Origin: Papio anubis | Lineage: Eukaryota > Chordata > Mammalia > Primates > Cercopithecidae | Assembly: GCF_008728515.1 (NCBI RefSeq) | Contig: NC_044981.1 | Coordinates: forward strand, 133,363,937 to 133,427,936 | DNA length: 64,000 nt | Reading direction: 5' to 3' | In this document: positions 24,120 through 38,290 of the stretch, one piece after another | How the letters are laid out: the number at the start of each line of letters is the position of its first letter | Position numbering within the stretch: position 1 is the stretch's first letter | Program-made: the position numbers and the translations under genes | Notes under the pieces: model-generated | The model's database searches: none | What the model saw: the letters and a program-made list of their open reading frames with translations, nothing else | What the model was told of the DNA's origin: nothing

Positions 24120-26990
24120 GTGGGACCAGAGATGACCATACTGTTTAATACTTTTATTGATGTAAAACTGGCATAAACAAACCATGCAAACCAATTTACA
24201 ATTGGATAAGTTTTGAATATATACACCCATGAGACCATTAACACAACCATGGTAGAGAATATATCCATCATTTCTTTTGAATCCCTTCCTTCTATCCTTC
24301 TTTCTCTTCCCTCTGTCCCCAGAAAAATACTGGTCTGCTTTCCATCACTGTAGGTATGCATTTCATAGAATTTTATATAAATGGAACCATTCTGGATGTA
24401 CTCTCTTTTTGTCTGGCTTCTTTCACTCAACATAGTTTCAACATTCATCCATGTTGTGTGTGTATCCATATTTGACCGTTTTTATTGGTAAGTAGTATTT
24501 CATCATAGGGATATGTACACATCTGTGTACAAATTTTTGGGTGAACATATGCCATCATTTATCTTGGAGTGAATACATAGAAGCAGAATGGCTGGATCAT
24601 ACGGTAATTTATGTTTACGTTTTTAAGAAATTATCAACCTGTTTTCTAAAGTGTCTGAACTATTTATATTCCCACCACCAGTGTATGAGAGTTGCATTTG
24701 CCTACATCTTTGTTGATACCTGGTATAACCTGTCATTTAAAATTTTAGACATTCTAATTGGTCATCATTTTGGTTTTGCTTTGTGTTTTCCTTATGACTA
24801 ATAACATTGAGCATCTTTTCACATGCTTATTTTCTACCTTCTTTGGTGACGTATCTGTTTAAATCTTTTGTTCAAATTTTCTTGGGCTATTTGCTCTTAT
24901 TTTTGAGTTTTGAATGATATGTATGAATAATCTGGATGTGAGTCCTTTATCAGATATGTAATTTGGAAATATATTCTACTAGTTTGTAGTTATCTTTTCA
25001 TTTTCTTAAAAGTGCTTTTTTTTTTTTTGAAGGGAAGAAGTTCTCAATTTTGATGAAGTTTAAGTTGTTAATTTTTTTTCCTTTTGAGGATATGCTTTTG
25101 GTGTTGTATCTAAGAATCTTAGCTTTACCCAAGATCACAAAGATTTCTCTTATATATTTGTAGATGTATTTTTATGTTTTACAGTTAGGTCTAGCATCTC
25201 TTTTGAGTTAATTTTGAAATAAGGTGCAAGATACAGACTGAAGTTCATTTTTTTGTTGTTGCTCATGGATATTCAATTCCTCTAATAGAATTTGTTAAAT
25301 GTACCTTGTATTGCTTTTGTATTTATGTCATAAATCATTTGATCACACATGTCTGAATCTATATCTGGACTCTTTAATCTGTTCTAATAATCTATTTGTC
25401 AATATTGATACCAACACCTCACTTTCTGATTACCATAGCTTGGTAGTAAGTATTGAAGTCAGGTAGTATAACCTTTCCAACATTTTTCTCCTTTCCAGTT
25501 CCATATGAATTCTAAAATATACCTGTCAATTGTTAGGAAAAAGCCTGCTACGATTTTTACTGAGATTGCATTGAATGTGTAGGTCAATATGTATAAAACT
25601 AGGATTATAGGAATATTGAATCTTCTGGTCAATGAACATGGTATCTCTCTTGATTTATTTAGATTTTCTGTAATTTATCTCCAGAGTATTCGGTGTAGGG
25701 GGTCTTTCGCATTTTTAAGGCTATTGTAAACTGTATCCTTTTAATTTCAACTTCCAACGTATCTTTGCCAGTCTTTAAAATTATTGATTTTCATATATAG
25801 ATGTTATACCTTATAACATTGGTAAGCTCACTTTTCAGTTCTAGTAACTTTTTTTAATAGATAGCATTTTATTTTATGCTTTTTAAACTTTTTTGGGTTG
25901 TAGAGATGAGGTCTTGCTATGTTGCCCAGGTAGTCTCAAACTCTTGGCCTCAAGCGATCCACCTGCCTCAGCCTCCTAACGCACTAGGGTTACAGGCATG
26001 AACCACCAGGATTTTATGCTTAGACTTCTAGAGTATCTATGAATAAAAACAATTGTACTTATTTTTCAATCTGGGTGCCATTTATTTCCTTTTTCTTGCC
26101 CATTGTACTGGCTAGCATCTCTAGTACAATATTAAACGGAAGTGATGGAAGCAGATATCCTTGCCTTGTTCCTAATCTTAGTCTTTTGCTAAGTATGATT
26201 TTAGCTGTTAGGTTTTTTTAAAAAATAAATTTTTATAGTGATCAAGTAGTGAAGTTCCCCTACTCTTAGTAGGCTGTTTTTTAAAACAATAGATGTTGCA
26301 TTTTGTCAAATGCCTTTACTATGTCAATTTAGGTGATTATATAGTTTGCTTTTTAGTTTGCTATATGGTAAATTACACTGACTAATTTCAAATATTAAAC
26401 CAATCTTATATCCTGGGATTAATCTCATTTAGTGATAATGTATAATCCTTTGAATAAATCATTAGATTTGATTTATTATAACTTTGCCATGAACTTTTGC
26501 ATCTATGTTCATGGAAGGATATTGTTATATAATATAATTTTCTTTTTTAAAAACTATCTTTGTCTGACATTGGTATCAGAGTAATACTGGCCTCGTGGAA
26601 TGAGGTTGGATGTATTTTCTCCTCTTTAAATTTCTGAACGAGTTTATTATTTCTTCATTAAATGTTTGGTGGAATTCACAAGTAAAGTCATCTGGAACTG
26701 AATTTGTGTGTGTGAAGGTTTTGAACTACAAATTAAATTCTTTAATGAGTATGAAACTATTCAGATGATTTGTTTGTGAGTGAGTTTTGGTAGTTTGTGA
26801 TTTTCAAAGAATTTGCCCTTTTTATCCAAATTGTTGAATTATTGCCATAAAATTGTTCATAATATCCCCTTAACACCCTTTAGTGTCTGCAGAAGTTGTA
26901 GTGATTTCACCTCTTGTATTCCGGATATTGGTAGTTGGTGACTTTTCTTATTTTTTTCTGATTAGTCTGGCTGGATGATTATCAGTGTAT
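24120..26990 (-). mobile_element. Old L1 (L1M-type), antisense, 2.9 kb
   Basis: Antisense order is intact: tttattgatgtaaaactggc, acccatgagaccattaacac, catccatgttgtgtgtgtat, tcccaccaccagtgtatgag, gagtcctttatcagatatg, then deeper ORF2 sequence to about 26990. A half Alu interrupts it at 25890-26010. It is full of stops. Confidence 0.8.
25890..26010 (-). mobile_element. Alu-monomer insertion within L1
   Basis: Antisense monomer from tgtagagatgaggtcttgct to acaggcatgaaccacc, placed inside the older L1. Confidence 0.75.
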
Positions 26991-27329
26991 TGATTTTCCA
27001 CTGACTCTTGCACCTTCATCCAGGAACATGGCGGCCCTGACTGAAGGCTATCTACTGATACAGACCTCCGTGTTGCTAATTTTCTATCTTCTTGCATTTC
27101 TGAATATCACCTGCTCTTTGCTTCCAGGCAATTTTTTCTTTCCTGCTTTTTAGGAAGTCAGTGATTTCTTCCTGGATCCTTAGTCAACAACTCCTTGCTC
27201 AGATCAAAGAAGACAGGTGGTATATACGGGAATGTAGAAGATATAGTAGAAACAGTATAAGGAAAGGCAGGGAGGCAGGCAGGGACTTTCGATGCGTGGA
27301 TGTGAGAGCGAGTATTTTAGCTCCCTAAG

Positions 27330-27580
27330 ATTGTAGGGTTTGTCAAAGGCAATGTGGAGAAGTAAGGCTATTAGACAGGTCAGAGTCAATTTCTGGAAGG
27401 TTTGAAGGTGCGATTAAGGAAACTGAGCAATGAGCAATTTGGAGGCATTGAAAGTTTCTGAGTAGGAGAGTGTGATCAGAGCTGTAGTCCAGGAAGATGT
27501 ATTGGGCAGCTGTGTGGGAAAAAAGGAACCATCAATTGGTTATTGTAATAGAATAGGCCAGAGAAAAGAGAGTAGTCACC
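27330..27580 (-). mobile_element. L2 remnant, antisense
   Basis: The order gagtgtgatcagagctgtag, then aggaagatgtattgggcagc, then ggttattgtaatagaatagg follows antisense L2. Ends uncertain. Confidence 0.5.
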
Positions 27581-28384
27581 TCATGCAAGCACTGTGGAAT
27601 TGAGAGGTTACAATCAAGAGATTTGGAGGAAAAGACATGCCTCAATGTTTCAAGAAGCTCTCTAACACATTAAAGTAAAGAGCTTGTGGCGTACAACTGT
27701 CAGTTACAAGCAGTCTGCCAGCAATCCGGGTTTAAAGGACAGACTTTTCATATGATAAGGAAATGGAAAACACTAACATGTTATGGGTGAAAAGCACCGT
27801 TTCAACTCACTGGAATTTGGAGAGAATCTTTTCCAGCATTGCTTGGTAAGTTATTGAAGCCCATCAACAATATCAGGACAGGTGATGAAGCAGCATTTTC
27901 TAAGCTAATTATACTTTATACATATGCATAAGCCTCACATCTGAGTTCCTGAGCTGTGTCTACAGCATATGTGAAATATAAATGAGAGTCTCTGAGTTGA
28001 AAGGTATTTTGTTTCTTGTTTTTTAGAGTTTTTTTTTTAAAACAATAAATTCTTGGTTTTCTCTGTGTCTGTATACGTATATATATTCATACATATGGAT
28101 ATACAAGTTATATAAAAATTTCAACTATATCATGCAAAAGAGTCTATTTTTATGTAAGTTGTAGGTTTTTATTAGTTAATAATTGTTTATGAAAATATGA
28201 GGTAATTTAAAACATTATAGTAGGAAAAACTGAAATTATAAAGTCTGTTAGGATTCCACAGATGGCTTGGCATTTAATTGCATTTTAATACATGTTGTTT
28301 TCCTCTTCCTACTATTTATTAAATATTCATAATTCCTCTCGCTAAAGCATACTGCCATTGATTAATAGATAAGTGAATTGATTT

Positions 28385-28640
28385 ATTTACCCAACAAAAC
28401 TTTTTAGTTGTCTCAAGCACCAAATATTCAAAATGGAAAGACTATGCCTTCCCTAATGGAACTGGAGTGGAGGGAAGGGGAAAGACAAACAAATACAGTC
28501 ACTTATAAAAAAAGACAATCATCACCATAATGAAGCACAGAAATGCCTAGATGTTTGGCTGTCAGAGGAGGCTCTGTTGGAGGAGGGAGGTGTGATGATG
28601 AGACCTGAAGGCAAGTTAGAGTTTATCAGGCTGACTAACC
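28385..28640 (-). mobile_element. L2 remnant, antisense
   Basis: atgccttccctaatggaact, gacaaacaaatacagtcac and ggtgtgatgatgagacctga follow the antisense L2 3' part. Confidence 0.5.
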
Positions 28641-31279
28641 TGTACCCCAGTGATGTTCTAAACAACCAAGTTTAAAAGTTATTGTTTACGTTGCTTTATA
28701 TATTATGCTTTTTTCCTAAATGTTCCTCAAATTACCTTTTTATTAGTGATGAATTTTTTGAATTCATTGAAAGAGTTGGCTCTAAAAGAAGATGTAAAAT
28801 ATTTATTTTCTGTTTTTGTTTTTATTTTTTAAAGACAGTAGTAACTAAAAATTCATCAGCATGGCTTATGACTTATTCTGTTACTCTCTCTTTATGAAAT
28901 AATTTATTTTAGAAGCGAAGTCTCACACATGTCCACAGGGGTTAATGTGCCAAGATAATATAAAACTTAGATGATTTTAAATTAAAAATATTTTCAATAA
29001 AGAAAACTGTTCAAAATGTGCAGCTATATATATAAGGGTTGGTGACTGGCTGCATTATGTTTATAAAGTGTGTAACAGAAGAAATTTAGAGTTTGGTATG
29101 TTAGACTATGAATCAAAATCAAGGATAATGTTCTTACTATAATAATGTGAATTCTCAGAATAAATAGTGCAATCTAATTCAATATACATTTTAAAAATAT
29201 GTTTTTGAGAATATTTTTAAAAATATGTATGTGATGTTACTTGCTATAGTAAGCTATGAAACAGTTACATAAACATCACCCATTTGTACAAAAACTATTT
29301 GCATGGGAAAATATATGAGTAGATATACAAGGATATTATAAAAGTAAGTATTCATATGCACATTTTACATTTTCTCCTTCTTGTTTTTCTGAATTTTCTA
29401 TTTTCTATAATAGCTGCTTTTGTAATAATTTAAAAAATCATACACAATTTTAAAATAAGAAAATCACTATGCATCAATTTTTAAGGTGCTTTATATAGTG
29501 CTGTATATTTTTAAGTACTATAGGTTATTAAAATTAAATAATGAGTAAAAAATGAGTCAAGAAACACCCCAAAGAGATGGCCTTGGGCAACAATCTGTTA
29601 AAAGGCTGTAGGTCCCTGGCTTTGCATAGCATATCCTAAGAGTGGTAGTTGGATCAGATGAGTCTCTGTCAAGATTGAAAGCAACTGAGCATGCAAAGGA
29701 GACTCAGAGATGAAATAGGAAATCCCCCAAAATGCTCATGATAATTTAAAATTTGTGAGTGTGAATTTTTAGCTTGATGGGAACACCAAGAAAGACAATC
29801 AAGGGAGCATTCAAAAATATAAAGCTAAGTAAGAATGGTTTTCCTCAATTACAGCATGACACCCGCAATTGCTCAGAACCTATGGGTACCACTAGACTGC
29901 TTCAATGAGACAGAACCTGGACTAGCAGCTGGCTACTAGAGGTGGGGTGGGCAGATACCACAAAGAGTCTTAGTTTTGAGCAAAAGTAATGGAGAGGTGT
30001 CTATTAAGTTAGATACCATTTTTAGAGGGCTTCGCGTTTTCCCTCCAGTTAATGTCCAGGATCAAATACAACATAGCAATCTCACCTGTTGATTATTCTA
30101 CTTAGGGGTAGAAATTAGAGCAGGTAGGATGGCACCAAGAGCACTGTTGTCTTGAAGTAAATTAGATCAAACTTAGATTGCACTGTGGCATTGTTCAAAA
30201 GAGTTTCTGTGTTTCTGACTGATGACACAAACCCTGAGACATCATTTTATGCCTTGAACTTTTAAATACATCTAAGTTTGGGTCAAAAAGTTTACTTCTC
30301 TGCTTCCAATAGACTTTAAAAAAAATTATTGACCCAAATGAGAGTATCATATACAAACAAACAAACAAAAATCACAAAAGCCAGCGTGGCTTTGCTAAGA
30401 GAGTAGATTTGAAGTGTTCTCAACACAAAAAAGAGATCAGTATGTGAAGTAGTGCATATTTTTAAATAGCTCGATTTAGCCATTCCACAATGTGTACTTA
30501 TTTCAAAGCATTATTTTGTACATGATAAATATATACAACTTTTATCTGTCAATTAAAATAAATTCTGAAAATTAAGTTCTAAACTTTGGAAACTATATTT
30601 ATTATAGGAATTAAGCCAATGGAGGAATCAGAACAGATGGCACAATGTTTCTTGAAAAGGTGTTATTAATACATTAGGTGACACAGCTAATTACATAGAC
30701 AATATGTACTGAATTTAAAGCCAGATCATCTAATTCCCAAATTCTGACCTGCTAGCATCTTCCCTCAATTTGATTAGAAATTTCCATAATACAACTCGAA
30801 CCTAATTCTGATAAAAAACAAAAAATCCTCTATGACATCACATTCACTGATATTTACACATGACCTCAAACTAAACAGGGAAAGAAAGTAATTTTATTTG
30901 TTTTTACTTTGAATTTTTTTATTTTGTTCAACTTCCATATCTCTTAGGGCAATATAAATATCTTATTAATTCTGAAAATCTGGACTACCATAGCCATCCC
31001 CGATTTCTAGCATTAGAATTTGGAGGTGGGAGGGACAATCTATATTTGGCGATCACCTGTTGTCCACCAGGCATATCTAGATAACAATCATGGAATATTG
31101 AGTGTAAAACAGTGAAAGACTGAAACACTCAAGATCTTTAGGGATATCCATATTTCTGCTCCCTGGGGAGAGGGGATCTATCGTCAGCTGAAATTTTAAT
31201 TCTAAAGACGTTTTTTTCTGAGAAAAGGAAATAGGAACAAAACAGAACACCACAGTCACCAAGCAGAGAAAACAGAGGC

Positions 31280-32760
31280 AGCCGGCCATGAAAACTCTTC
31301 TGAGAGCAAGAGGGTCTCAGTAATGGCAGTGGCAGCCTGTCTGGCTTTGTGCTCCACAGAGGTGGTGGCAGCCAGGAACAGGTGGGAGCTATGTCCCCTT
31401 CCGAGTTGAAGGTGGGGGAGCCCTGCCCTCCTGGGTGCAGCTGCAGCCATCCAGCCAGCTGTGGACCCTGGCATCCCTGTGCTCTCGGGCCACCTCTCTT
31501 CCACTACAGGCTCAGAAGTGCCTGCCCCTTCTGCCTGGACTCTCCCTGTTCCCAGCCCCCATGCTGATTTCAGAGCAAAGTTGAGGCTTTTGCAACCCAG
31601 CCAGGTGTGCATATGCTCAGGGCGGCATTGACACTCTAGCCCCCTGCTACTTTGGCCCCTTCTGGATTTTGGATGCCAAGGAGCACAGGAAGGAGGTCAA
31701 GAGGGAGCTGAGGGTGGGTCTGCACGGGCCTGAAGGTGACCCTCGGCATAAACAGCCTGGGTGCCAGTGGGCGCTGTGGATGGAAGGCTGGTGGTGGCAG
31801 GAGGTAGACAGGCTCCTGGGTGGAAAGGGGTGGGCCTTCGGTGAAGCCCCACCTTCAAGCCAGGGACTGCCTGAAGTACAGTTTCACAAACTAGAGTGAG
31901 AACTTATGGTGCTTTCTTGGGCCAGCTCGTGGCCACCCATGGACCAATCAGCATATACTTCCTCCCCTCTGAAGCCCATAAAAAACTCTGGACTCAGCCA
32001 GACATGGGCAGACAACAGGATGATCTACCTGTGGATAGGAGCTACCCACTGTGTGTCTCCCCTCTGTTGAGGGTGCTGCACGGATGCTGGGATTACCTGC
32101 CTGTGGAAAGGAGCTACCCATTTCGGGCCTCCTAAGAGTTGCACTGTCACTCAGTAAAGCACCTCTTCACCTTGCTCACCCTCCAGTTGTCTGCAAACCT
32201 CATGCTTCCTGGATGTGGGGCAAGAACTTGGGACCCCCCAAATGGTGTAAATGAAAAGAGCTGTAACACAAACAGGGCTGAAACACACCCTCCTCCGCAG
32301 CTCACCATGTTGACAGCAATGAGCAGGAGAGAAGAGCTGTGGCCTTTTGGTGAGCTGAGACCTAAGAGCTCCCTGAGCCAGGGCTGTGAGACCCTCTTTC
32401 AGCCTCTGTGGTTCCTGGCATCTCCAAGTTCCTGGGTGCCACTGCATTCCCTGGTGCCAGTGGTGGAAACCACTTGTAGTATGTCTGGTTCAGCCACAGT
32501 CTCGCATGGAGCCAGGACCTGGAGCTGCCCAGCCCACTGCAGCTGGCACGCTTAGCTGTGCACAGTGGCTGGACCCCATGCTCACTCATACGCCCCTCGC
32601 CACTCTGCCCCGAATCACCCTTGGCAGGCGTGGGATCCAGCCCAGTAGCGGTAGTGTGAGCCAAGTGTAGCCTGCCAGGCTGAGTGGGCATAACGAGCCC
32701 AGTGGACCTGAGCAAAACTCAGGTAAAGGTGCCACCGGCCACAGAGGTTTCTAGCTGGTG
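31280..32760 (+). mobile_element. GC-rich ERV1-like LTR region
   Basis: About 1.5 kb of markedly GC-rich sequence in an AT-rich intron. It holds a CCAAT box (31944-31948), a TATA-like cccataaaaaa (31975-31985) and an agtaaa poly-A signal (32153-32158), spaced as in an LTR U3-R. Sequence such as ttgctcaccctccag follows. The numerous short frames here look like GC artefacts. The subfamily is not identified and both ends are approximate. Confidence 0.55.
32025..32120 (+). repeat. 72-base-period tandem duplication in the LTR
   Basis: The block cctgtggataggagctaccc at 32028 recurs at 32100 with one change (aaagg for atagg). Confidence 0.8.
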
Positions 32761-33231
32761 AAGCAACACTCCAAGGATCCTGTGACGTCAGAACTTCCCA
32801 TATACAAGCTTCCCATATACAAGCAGTCTATGTAGTGCCCAAAGGGTCTGGCTCTGGGTGATGGAACTGGCCAGGGAATGGCTCACTATGCTGTGTGTTC
32901 TGACATACCTAGCCCAGTGGCTACATAACTCCTGCCAAGACTGCATGAGGTTCCCAAGCATATCTTTCCCATGGAGAAAGCAAAATATACAGTAGGAAAA
33001 CGAACAGCTCCTCAGAAATATAGATAAATTAATTTAAAATTTGAATTCTGAGAATACTACCAAGAGATTAAGTAAAATAGAGTGACTGTGTGAGGGAGAT
33101 TGGTGGAGAGTAAAACTGATGGAGTAAAGTGAAGTCGATCAAAGAAAGTGTATAAATTCAGCAAAGAAACCTTCCCTTTGGGCAGGGTGGGCACTGTTTC
33201 CTAGCCACACCACCATGGGCCTTTTATTTTC

Positions 33232-33525
33232 TTTTTGTGTGAGACAAGGTCTTGCTCTGTCATGCAGGCTGGAGTGCAATGGCATGATCTTGGCTCACTG
33301 CAGCCTTGATCTCCCAGGCTCAGGGGATCCTCCCACCTCAGCCTCCTGAGTAGCTCAGATTACAGGCATGTGCCACCATGCCTGGCTAATTTTTGTATTT
33401 TTAGTAGAGATAGGGTTTTGCCATGTTGTCCAGGCTGGTCTCAAACTCCTGGGCTCAAGCAATCTTCCCACCTCAGCCTCCCAAACTGCTGGGATTACCG
33501 GCATGAGTCACTGCACTCAGCCACC
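33232..33525 (-). mobile_element. Alu, J-like, antisense
   Basis: From gagacaaggtcttgctctgt to atgagtcactgcactcagcc; J-type forms such as cagccttgatctcccaggct are seen. Confidence 0.9.
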
Positions 33526-34659
33526 ATGGTTTATTTAGATAGTTCCTGCTCCTCAATCTTTTTCAGTTATTGTACCCACAACTTGCACTATAGGGTAAAT
33601 GCCAGCAAGGAGGTAGAAAAAACTGGGAGAAGGCCAGGCCTTCAAAAGAACAGGTAAGGTAGAGAATGAGAGTCAGTTGTGAGAATAAAAAGGAATAATT
33701 CACTGCAAGTTATTTTATGGAACAGAATACCCCTTCTCTCCTGCACAGAGCAACTGGCAATAAAGCATCAAATGTCCCACTGACAAAAAAATCAAAGGGA
33801 GTCCTTTAAGGCATCAAATGGCTTCAGAGAAGGGACTTCTGTATTCTGCTATGGAACAATTATGGACATAGATAAAATGTAAAGACTCTCACAATATCAA
33901 AGTTAAAGAGGTAGAAGTTGAGAGGAGAAGGAAAAAATGAAGCTAAAGGGAAGAATGAGGACATAAATAGCTTCATCTTAAAGAGCATAGAGTCTACCAT
34001 TTATACAGGAAATAACGCTCTCAGTATATTAGGTTAAAAAATGAAGAATCTAAACATAGTAATGTACCTATATTGGGAAATTGATGAGTGGGAAAATGTG
34101 ATGTGATATTCTCTAAGTGAACTACATCTCCTTTATCATAGCAGTAATTAAACAGATAATGCCCCACTTAATTAAATACATGATGGCACAATAATATTAC
34201 TAAGAGATGTAGTAAAAGAAGAACTATTTGAAAGATTTGGAATGGTTGATCCTGGAGCTACGAGCTTAGTTGAGAGAAAAGTTAGGTCAGGGGATTGTTG
34301 CTTGCAATGATCAGCCTCTGATCATTTAAAAGAAATGAAAACAGGCATGCATCATGAATTTAGAAAAGGAAAGAAATTCAGAACCTCTTGTTGGTATAAA
34401 GGATGAGGGTTGTTGTTTCATTTCCAGACTCATTTTAGACCTATTTTCTTTATTATTTTAGAACAGATTTTATTGCAGGACTGATGTTCTATCTCCTCTT
34501 AGGTTCACTTTAATTAAAACATTTAAGTAAGAAATAATATAGATACGATTAGAAATTAATACAGACACCTCTGTTCCCATCATCCATATCTGGCAAATGT
34601 TAATGTTTTACTGTATATTTATAGATCTTTAAAATATGTACATTTGAATTGAGTTTTAT

Positions 34660-36060
34660 AGTGTTTCATTTATAGCTTCTCTTTCTAGTTAAATAACTGG
34701 CCTATAGTTTTCTTTGTAGTACTGTCCTCTGTAGGGTTTGCCATCAAGATTGTATCAACCTCATAAAATAAGCTGAGGAAATTTTTCTTCTTTTTTTATT
34801 CTTTGGAACAAATTGCATAATGGGTCCTTGACATTTTTGGACACATTGTTATTTTGTTGTATTAACTACTGATTCAATTTATTTAATGGTTATAGTTCTC
34901 AGGTGTACTATTTCTTTTTGAGTAAATTTTGCTCTAATCTTATTGTTTACTTCACCTAAGTATTCAAATGTGTTCGAATAAAGTTGCTCATATACTCCAA
35001 TATATCAATTTTTATTTTTCAATCTATACTGCATCTACAGTTATGATCCCCTTTTCATTCTTGATCCTATTCATTTGTGTTGTCTCTCTTTGTTTGCTTA
35101 ATTGTTCTTGTCTTCTGTTTATTTGCTAGTTTATTCTAGGAATCAGCTTTCTGTTTTGTCAACCCTGTCTAATGCTTTTCCTTAGGTCATTAATTTCTGC
35201 TTTTATTTTTATTTCTTTCTGTGTACTTTTTTAAACACCTTGAGCAGAAACCTTAGATAATTAGTATCAGTTCTTATCCTTTCCTAGTATCTGCATTCCA
35301 AACTACATTTTCCTGTTGGTAGCACTTTATTTGCACACACAAATTTTGAGGTGAAGTTTTATTTCCATTCTGTTATTAAATACTTTGTAAATTTAAACTG
35401 TGTTTTTTCTCAAACCATGGATTACTTTGAAGTGTTTTTTATTTTAAAACTTTTTGGTCAATTGTTTTACACCAATTTCTAATTGTATTGCATTATGATA
35501 AGAGAATGTAGTCTAGATGCTATTGGATCATTAGGATTTGCTGATATTTGCTTTGTGATCTAGGTTGTGGTCCTTTGTTTTCTTCATGAGTTACTTCAAA
35601 TAATGGGGTATGTAGAATTAATTATCTAGTCGATATAGAGTTCTATAAGGCCATTAAGTAATCTTGTTTAAGGTACTTTTAATATCTGTGTCTCTTTGCT
35701 TGATCTATCAATTTTTAAGAGAGATATGGTAAAATCACTCCCTGTTATACATATGAAAATGTTCTTATTCTGATATATTTATCTTTATTTATCCATAGGT
35801 TTTGTTATTATGACCTTGCAGGCTCGTAATTTTTTAGTCTTCCTTCTTCCTTTTATTCTATCATGATCACTTTCTTTATCCCTAATAACTCCTTATCTCT
35901 CATTTTCAGTCTTTCTGTTCCCCTAAGATTTGCGGTATTTGTGTAAGTCATATATAGACGAATGCCTTTGTTTCAGACATTTTAATCCAATATGAAAATC
36001 ATTGTTACCTGTCAATTTTAATGTTTGCATTTATTATGAAGACAACTTGAAGCAGAGATA
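34660..36060 (-). mobile_element. Old L1 ORF2 fragment, antisense
   Basis: AT-rich antisense L1 text such as ctggcctatagttttctttg, atcaacctcataaaataagc, ttctgttttgtcaaccctg and aattgtattgcattatgat. Broken throughout. Confidence 0.65.
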
Positions 36061-36400
36061 GTTAGTGCTCAGCAAATATCCTATGTGCTTCCTACTTTTC
36101 CAGGCCTCCCTTACAGTTAGCTTGGGGCACATGGCTACTTCTGGTCAATGACTTAGACCAGACGTGGTCCAGGCCACAGGAGCCAATATGGTAGGGGCTT
36201 GCATGTCTCTTCCTTTTTTTCTCTTCCCTGCCTTGGAGGCTACATGGTATGGTGTCACTACAAGATGTAAACGGTGGTATAACTCACATTGGGTTGTGAT
36301 GTGAGACATAAACTTGAATTATGTCCATCATGTGAGATTTCAGGGGTTATTTTTTGAGGCAGCTGGTGATAATTACCCTGATTGTTGTATTTGGATTTAA
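36060..36400. other. Unclassified interspersed-repeat-like stretch
   Basis: cacatggctacttctggtca and ggccacaggagccaatatgg resemble a mid-copy mammalian repeat whose family I cannot name. Confidence 0.3.
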
Positions 36401-36554
36401 TTCCATTATGTTTTATATTTACAATTTGTTTCTGTTTTTCTATTTTTTTTTTTTTTTTTTTTGCCTTTTACAGAACTGATTGAAAATTCTCCTTCCCTTC
36501 ACACTTCTTTATTTTTTTCTCTCTCTCTCTGTCTGCTTGTTTGGAATGTTTAGC

Positions 36555-36935
36555 TGTTTGTGATTGTTAATTTATATCCACTTGGCTAGGCTATCGTACC
36601 CGGTTTTTGGTAAAACAGCAGTCTAGATGTTGCTGTGAATGTATTTTTTAGATGTGATTAACCTTTCAGTCAGTAGACTTTGAGTAAAGCAGGTCACCCT
36701 CCATGATGTTGAGGAGCTTCATCCAACAGTTGGAGGCCTTAAGAGGAATTACTGAGGTCCCCTGAAGAAGAAGAAATTCTGCCTCCAAACTGCCTTTGGA
36801 TTCAAGACGGTAATATTCACTATTCCCTGCAGCCAGACCCCACAATCTCATAAGCCAATTGTTTAAAACATATATATATATCTGTGTATATATACACTTC
36901 CAATTTGTTCTGTTTTTCTGGAGAACTCAAATACT
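36555..36935 (+). mobile_element. MLT2-type ERVL solo LTR
   Basis: Opens gtgattgttaatttatatcc, continues ttgctgtgaatgtatttttt and gcttcatccaacagttggag, and ends gttctgtttttctggagaac. The layout is that of MLT2 LTRs of the ERVL class. No internal sequence adjoins it. Confidence 0.75.
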
Positions 36936-37834
36936 GTCAATTTTATTTTTCTATAATTTTCTTCAATGTTTAATACATATTCTTAGTAAAAACTAAAGTT
37001 AATTAGCTCCCCAGAATTCAAGAATCTTAAAAACGTTTATTAAATAATGACTACCTGCTCCATTTTCCATGTCATTAGTCTCTTGTGTTTTAGTTCCACT
37101 TTGTTTTTAATTCCACATGTTTAATAATTATTATCATTATGCTTTTCACAATACTTACTTAGATTTGTACACAGTTTCTATCTTTCTGTTCACTTTTACC
37201 CCTTTAATATCCAAGTTCTTTCATTTTGTTTACATTCCTTTTGAAGTGAATTTTATTATAGTTCAGTGAATGAAGTGTATTTATAGCAAATGAAGTGTAT
37301 TTGTAGTAGTTCAGTGTTTATCAGCGTGTTTCCTCCTCACTAATCTGTCACTTAAGAGTAAAGTTTCAAAAGTCCTGTTTACTCCTTAGACAGCTAACCC
37401 CATCGCAAGAAAAAGTTCTTTTTGAGGTTTCTGTGGAGTTCTTACTCTCCTTGTATTAAGAATGAACACTGGGAAATTTTCTATAAGAGAAGTTCATATA
37501 TTTAAGAATATTCTCCTTCTGTATGATATTATTTTTTCCAGGCTTCTCCCCTTTTCTTCACCTTGTCTAAAGCTTACATCTTGCTTACACAGCACAGTTC
37601 TTTACTAACCTTCTCACTATCATTTTTCTATGAAAAAAATGCATTATATCTAAACTCCCCTCACTTTCTTCCATATTTTATATTATTTTTCCTAGAAATG
37701 CCTACAAAAGGCCTGGTCAATGCTTTTTAGAATGATTGTTTCCAAGAAATATGGATAATTGTAGTAAGTGAGAGAACTGGAATTTGGAGAATAAAGAGGA
37801 AGACCACATTGTGCGCTGGAGTTGAAGGCCAGTG

Positions 37835-38259
37835 TGATTGTAAACTGTATGTGTCAACTTGACTGGCCATGGGCACCTAGAGTAAACGTTATTTCTGGGT
37901 GTGTCTGTGAGGGTGTTTCTGGATGAGAGTAAAAGAGATTGCCCTCCTCAATATGGTGGTTGTGCATCACCCAATCTCTTAAGGGCCTAAACAGAACAAA
38001 AAGCAAAGAAAGGAGGAATTCCTTCCCTTTTTTTTCTGCCTTATAGATTGAGCTGGGACATCTCATCTCATTTTCTCTCTAGTTCTTGAACTGTGGTTTA
38101 TACCATCAACTCCCCTGGCTCTCTGGCCTTTGGACTCGAAGTGAACTATATCCTGGGTCTGCAGCTCATGGCTGGGACTTTGCAGCCTCCATAATCACAT
38201 AAGCCAATTCTTCATAATGAATCTCTTCTTTCCATCTATCATCTAAGCTATCTATTATC

Positions 38260-38290
<31 letters not shown>

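Noticed and set aside
31256..32715. Several overlapping frames of 70-138 codons
   Set aside because: GC-rich sequence lacks stops; the frames overlap on both strands and none resembles a protein family.
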